This document shows positions 61,581-64,000 of a DNA stretch of 64,000 nt, piece after piece. Made by a program: the position numbers and the translations under genes. The notes beneath the pieces are model-generated. The model did not search any database. It saw only the letters and a list, made by a program, of their open reading frames with translations, and was not told the origin of the DNA. Within the stretch, counting starts at the first letter, position 1. Each line of letters opens with the position of its first letter. Source of the stretch: a virus; IMG/VR virus record IMGVR_UViG_3300022752_000035, positions 31,985 through 95,984 of that record; one strand, written 5' to 3'.

Positions 61581-62171
61581 TTATAATTCAAAACCGTAAA
61601 TTTGTATATCATCACTTTCATCATCTAGATAAAGTTCTTCTGCGCTATTAAAATCAAAATCATTTAACTCATAATTTTTAATATCTTCATCTGCTTGATT
61701 AAAATCTTCATCACTTGGTTCAAATGATGTATCAATTTCATAACTTTTGCTTGATGCTTTAGCTATATCATTATCAGCTTTTCTATAAGCATCTTTTACT
61801 GGTTTACCGCTAACCATTTTTAAAAACATATTAACTCTTGCCATTGCCCATTGACCTCGTGTTTTTCCTGGTCTATGAGAAGATGAAAATGCACCTGCAC
61901 CACGACGATATACTTTTTTTAATTGACTAAGAGAAACTTTTTTCTTATTTTTACTATTATGCTCTTTGACTTTATTTTTAAGAGCTTCTATTACTTTTTT
62001 AGAAAATTCAATAGCTTTATCAGTAGAAGTTCCAGCGCTGCCTGGTTTATTTTTAGACGATCCTTTTCTCTTTTCGCCTGGTTTAGCAGGAGTTTGAGCG
62101 GATGATTTGGGACCAGGTCTAGCAGCTTTAATAGGTTCAAAGCCGAAATTCTCGGGATTGTCTATACTCAT
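61581..62171 (-). CDS. Conserved phage head-region protein
   Basis: This 196-residue protein has a basic, disordered N-terminal third (PGPKSSAQTPAKPGEKRKG). A central conserved-looking block (QLKKVYRRGAGAFSSSHRPG, then RGQWAMARVNMFL) is known from many phage portal-region proteins of unknown role. An acidic C-terminal third (PSDEDFNQADEDIKNYEL to DDESDD) follows. The block may bind DNA or the portal. It lies just before the protease-scaffold gene, with a GTGTATA element 8 bases before its ATG and no Shine-Dalgarno. Confidence 0.55.
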   Translation of the reverse strand: MSIDNPENFGFEPIKAARPGPKSSAQTPAKPGEKRKGSSKNKPGSAGTSTDKAIEFSKKVIEALKNKVKEHNSKNKKKVSLSQLKKVYRRGAGAFSSSHRPGKTRGQWAMARVNMFLKMVSGKPVKDAYRKADNDIAKASSKSYEIDTSFEPSDEDFNQADEDIKNYELNDFDFNSAEELYLDDESDDIQIYGFEL

Positions 62172-62174
62172 TTA

Positions 62175-62186
62175 TATAATATACAC
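62175..62186 (-). promoter_or_regulatory. GTGTATA element, short spacing, before the head-region protein
   Basis: GTGTATATTATA (minus strand); the core is 8 bases from the ATG at 62171. It is a one-base variant of the GTGTAAT family. Confidence 0.45.
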
Positions 62187-62213
62187 TTATAAGATAATTA
62201 AAACTAATTAAAA

Positions 62214-62360
62214 TTAAGGAATATATCCTTTAGTCGCATCTTCTGCGCTACCCATAGTTGCGCTATCTGGATATTTTGTAGGTAATTCTCTACTTTGATT
62301 ATTTGTTTCAGAGCAAGATATTAATAAAAATAATGGTAGTATTAATATTAATTTTTTCAT
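62214..62360 (-). CDS. Small lipoprotein (possible spanin-type or superinfection protein)
   Basis: A 48-residue open frame in the gap between the lectin-like and head-region genes. It has a complete lipoprotein signal: MKKLILILPLFLLISC, with two Lys, a hydrophobic core and the lipobox LISC. The mature part would be about 33 residues (SETNNQSRELPTKYPDS and on to KGYIP). A GTGTAATTAATA element stands 9 bases before its ATG, so it is a real gene. Small outer-membrane lipoproteins next to endolysins are usually outer spanins (Rz1-like), though this one lacks their proline richness. Superinfection exclusion is an alternative. No inner-membrane spanin partner is visible in the window. Confidence 0.75.
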   Translation of the reverse strand: MKKLILILPLFLLISCSETNNQSRELPTKYPDSATMGSAEDATKGYIP

Positions 62361-62364
62361 TATA

Positions 62365-62376
62365 TATTAATTACAC
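62365..62376 (-). promoter_or_regulatory. GTGTAAT element, short spacing, before the lipoprotein gene
   Basis: GTGTAATTAATA (minus strand); the core is 9 bases from the ATG at 62360. No Shine-Dalgarno. Confidence 0.55.
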
Positions 62377-62379
62377 ATT

Positions 62380-63219
62380 TTAATAAATTGTATATTTTTT
62401 ATTCAAATAAGATTCTACTGTTGATATTTCAGTATCACTTAAAGCTCTACTATATAATATTATTTCATAAATATAAGTTTCTAAACATGCTTCTGCATTA
62501 TAAGTTGGATTAGTATTATATTGAAATGGTGATGCTCCAATATAAACTGGAGCAGAATTTGTATACTGCAAACCTGCTTCTCCACTTGATGTATTTCTAA
62601 GAGCTCCATTATATCTTAATTCTCTAGAAGTATTAGAATTATATCTCGCGGCTATTAATCTTTTAGTATTTAAATTTAATCCTGTGCCAGTTGTATAAGT
62701 AATTGCAGTATCATTATTATTATAACTTTCTAAAGAATATACTATTCCATTATTGTCCATTGATATTTGTATTTTTCTTCTTTTTGAATCTTCCGTACTT
62801 TTAGATATTATTGCTCCACTTTTTCCTCTAGCGACCACAAAAATAGTATATGGAGTTGTTAAATTCAAAGAAGAACTTGCACAAGCTAATACTGTTGCAT
62901 CTGGAGCAGAGTAAGTATTACTAGCGGTAAATTTTAAAGTATTACCAACAACAGTTGGTAAAACATAAGATCCTCCAATTCCTATAGTTGATCTATCAAC
63001 AAAATTTCTATTATTGCCGCTTTGATCTTGCCAAGTTGTTACTCTATTACTAACATTTAAAATTATTCCAGTATCACCTTTTAACCATAATTCAAGATTT
63101 GCTAATTCATTTGGTAATTGATTTGGTGAAACAATTTTATCTGTGGATATTGATCCTAATTTGATTGTTGATTTAAAATCTATTTTTCCAGGACCTGATC
63201 TGCAAGATAAATTACCCAT
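62380..63219 (-). CDS. LamG / concanavalin-like lectin protein
   Basis: This 279-residue protein has about 40-279 as a jelly-roll lectin domain. LANLELWLKGDTGI and VTTWQDQSGNNRNF at the start, YTIFVVARGKSGAIISK in the middle, and LETYIYEIILYSRALSDTEISTVESYLNKKY at the end match LamG-type (Laminin_G_3) domains. The first 35 residues are short and could attach to a virion part. No signal peptide. A GTGTAAA element lies 8 bases upstream. It stands between endolysin and lipoprotein; a virion-bound sugar-binding role is likely. Confidence 0.7.
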   Translation of the reverse strand: MGNLSCRSGPGKIDFKSTIKLGSISTDKIVSPNQLPNELANLELWLKGDTGIILNVSNRVTTWQDQSGNNRNFVDRSTIGIGGSYVLPTVVGNTLKFTASNTYSAPDATVLACASSSLNLTTPYTIFVVARGKSGAIISKSTEDSKRRKIQISMDNNGIVYSLESYNNNDTAITYTTGTGLNLNTKRLIAARYNSNTSRELRYNGALRNTSSGEAGLQYTNSAPVYIGASPFQYNTNPTYNAEACLETYIYEIILYSRALSDTEISTVESYLNKKYTIY

Positions 63220-63222
63220 AAT

Positions 63223-63234
63223 ATAAATTTACAC
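63223..63234 (-). promoter_or_regulatory. GTGTAAA element, short spacing, before the lectin-like gene
   Basis: GTGTAAATTTAT (minus strand); the core is 8 bases from the ATG at 63219. No Shine-Dalgarno. Confidence 0.5.
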
Positions 63235-63236
63235 TA

Positions 63237-63923
63237 TTACGAATTTTTAAAAACTTCTTTTATAGCTTTATCAGATTGTTCTAATTTATTAATTGGAGAT
63301 GTTATTAATGATTCTTCTATTAATTTAGCTTCAGCATCTCGTCTTCTGCTCATTCCTTTTTCTATACTTCCACCAATCCATATTCTTTTCATGGATCTAA
63401 TTTGATCTGCAATTTGAGATAAAGTTTTTTGATCAAAATTTTGTGATTTAGCCATAATATCTCGAATAATTTTCATCTCTCGTCTACGATCGCCTTCGAG
63501 CGCGGAACCACGATTAAATACTAGACTTACTAATCCACCTTTTGCATCTTCTGGAAGCTTATCAAAATTAGGAAATGTATTTTGAGTAAGTTCATAAAAT
63601 TTTTTAACAGTTTTATTCATAAAAACTTTTACTGATAATTCCCAAGGTATATTTATATCTTTTAATCTCTTGGTAAGTTCCTTAGCTTGATAACCTTTTA
63701 TTCCTACAACTCGATAAAGACGATCAAATGTATCTTTAGGAAGATCTTGCCAATCATTTGTAAATTCTGTTTTATTTACATATCCAGCATCATATCCTAC
63801 TCCTATTGTGACTCCACTTTGTTCTCCTGGCCATGTTGGATTTTTTAAAAATTTATTATAATAATTTTCTCCTCCACCAACTTCAAAATCAAATATAAGT
63901 TTTAAAGATTTATCGTTTAACAT
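63237..63923 (-). CDS. Endolysin, pesticin-type lysozyme
   Basis: This 228-residue peptidoglycan hydrolase has a catalytic Glu in LIFDFEVGG (E14). It is followed by GVTIGVGYDAGYV (T39 and D45), the E-x...T-x-G-x-G-x-D arrangement of T4 lysozyme-like and pesticin enzymes. LVSLVFNRGSAL and ERRRD-like arginine pairs further on match the pesticin subgroup, where N-R-G follows the second helix. No signal peptide or wall-binding domain is present, so a holin or pinholin would be needed; none was recognised. It shares one base with the stop of the previous gene (TAATG). Confidence 0.78.
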   Translation of the reverse strand: MLNDKSLKLIFDFEVGGGENYYNKFLKNPTWPGEQSGVTIGVGYDAGYVNKTEFTNDWQDLPKDTFDRLYRVVGIKGYQAKELTKRLKDINIPWELSVKVFMNKTVKKFYELTQNTFPNFDKLPEDAKGGLVSLVFNRGSALEGDRRREMKIIRDIMAKSQNFDQKTLSQIADQIRSMKRIWIGGSIEKGMSRRRDAEAKLIEESLITSPINKLEQSDKAIKEVFKNS

Positions 63924-64000
63924 TAATTATTAATTTTATCTATTGTTTTATCTAATATATTATCTGCAGGAACTTTTTCTTTTAACCAAGAATTCATTAC
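63923..64000 (-). CDS. C-terminal end of an unidentified gene (cut by window)
   Basis: Only the last 24-25 codons are inside the window, ending KEKVPADNILDKTIDKINN. The frame is open to the edge. The stop overlaps the endolysin start by one base (TAATG), so they are coupled. A holin or virion gene is possible, but the tail is too short to identify. Confidence 0.5.
   Translation of the reverse strand, partial: VMNSWLKEKVPADNILDKTIDKINN

Overview
The window is a contiguous piece of an AT-rich (by eye about 30% GC) tailed double-stranded DNA phage or prophage genome. It uses the standard code (TGA is a stop) and is packed almost without gaps. The tail genes follow the lambda siphovirus plan (homologues of gpM, gpL, gpK, gpI and gpJ plus a tape measure), and the head has an HK97-type layout. 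The host is unknown. A lipobox signal peptide in a small lysis-region protein and a heptosyltransferase-like gene favour a Gram-negative host. Portal and terminase genes are not seen and probably lie beyond the right edge.

Layout. (1) 1-15420, plus strand: DNA replication, recombination and modification. The order is the end of a RecA/UvsX-like recombinase, a small endonuclease, a DnaB-like helicase, ThyX, a DnaG-like primase without zinc cysteines, a GIY-YIG/AP2 homing endonuclease, a RecB/Cas4-type nuclease, the PHP part of DNA polymerase III alpha, a possible nuclease, a DnaQ-like exonuclease, a small basic protein, the polymerase III alpha core, an SSB candidate, a GT4-GT9 glycosyltransferase pair and an annealing-protein candidate. 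(2) 15417-25245, minus strand: two large IPT/TIG and YadA-like fibre proteins and three tail-tube-like proteins. (3) 25311-39302, plus strand: the tail-tip cassette M-L-K-I-J plus a further tip protein; I and J each carry a Hint (bacterial intein-like) domain. (4) 39303-64000, minus strand, read from right to left: end of an unidentified gene, pesticin-type endolysin, lectin-like protein, small lipoprotein, head protein, protease-scaffold, decoration protein, major capsid, SAP-like protein, BppU-like adaptor, collagen-like head fibre, four connector-region proteins, main tail tube, chaperone-region genes and a 2780-residue tape measure.

How it works together. The left block supplies a nearly complete phage replisome with separate proofreading, plus recombination enzymes. 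The right block builds the head, connector and tail tube. The inverted middle block supplies the tail tip and fibres.

Two promoter classes can be read directly. Five early genes have TTGNNN, 17 bases, a TATAAT-like box, then only 6-8 bases to the ATG with no Shine-Dalgarno. Thirteen gene starts, mostly structural, have a GTGTAAT-type element without a -35 box. In that group the distance to the start codon is bimodal: 6-9 bases without a Shine-Dalgarno, or 18-33 bases with one. This suggests that the phage makes many leaderless mRNAs. Other unusual points are the polymerase III alpha split exactly after its PHP domain with three genes between the halves, Hint domains in both tip proteins, enzyme-like domains in the tape measure, and 54-base tandem repeats in the head fibre.
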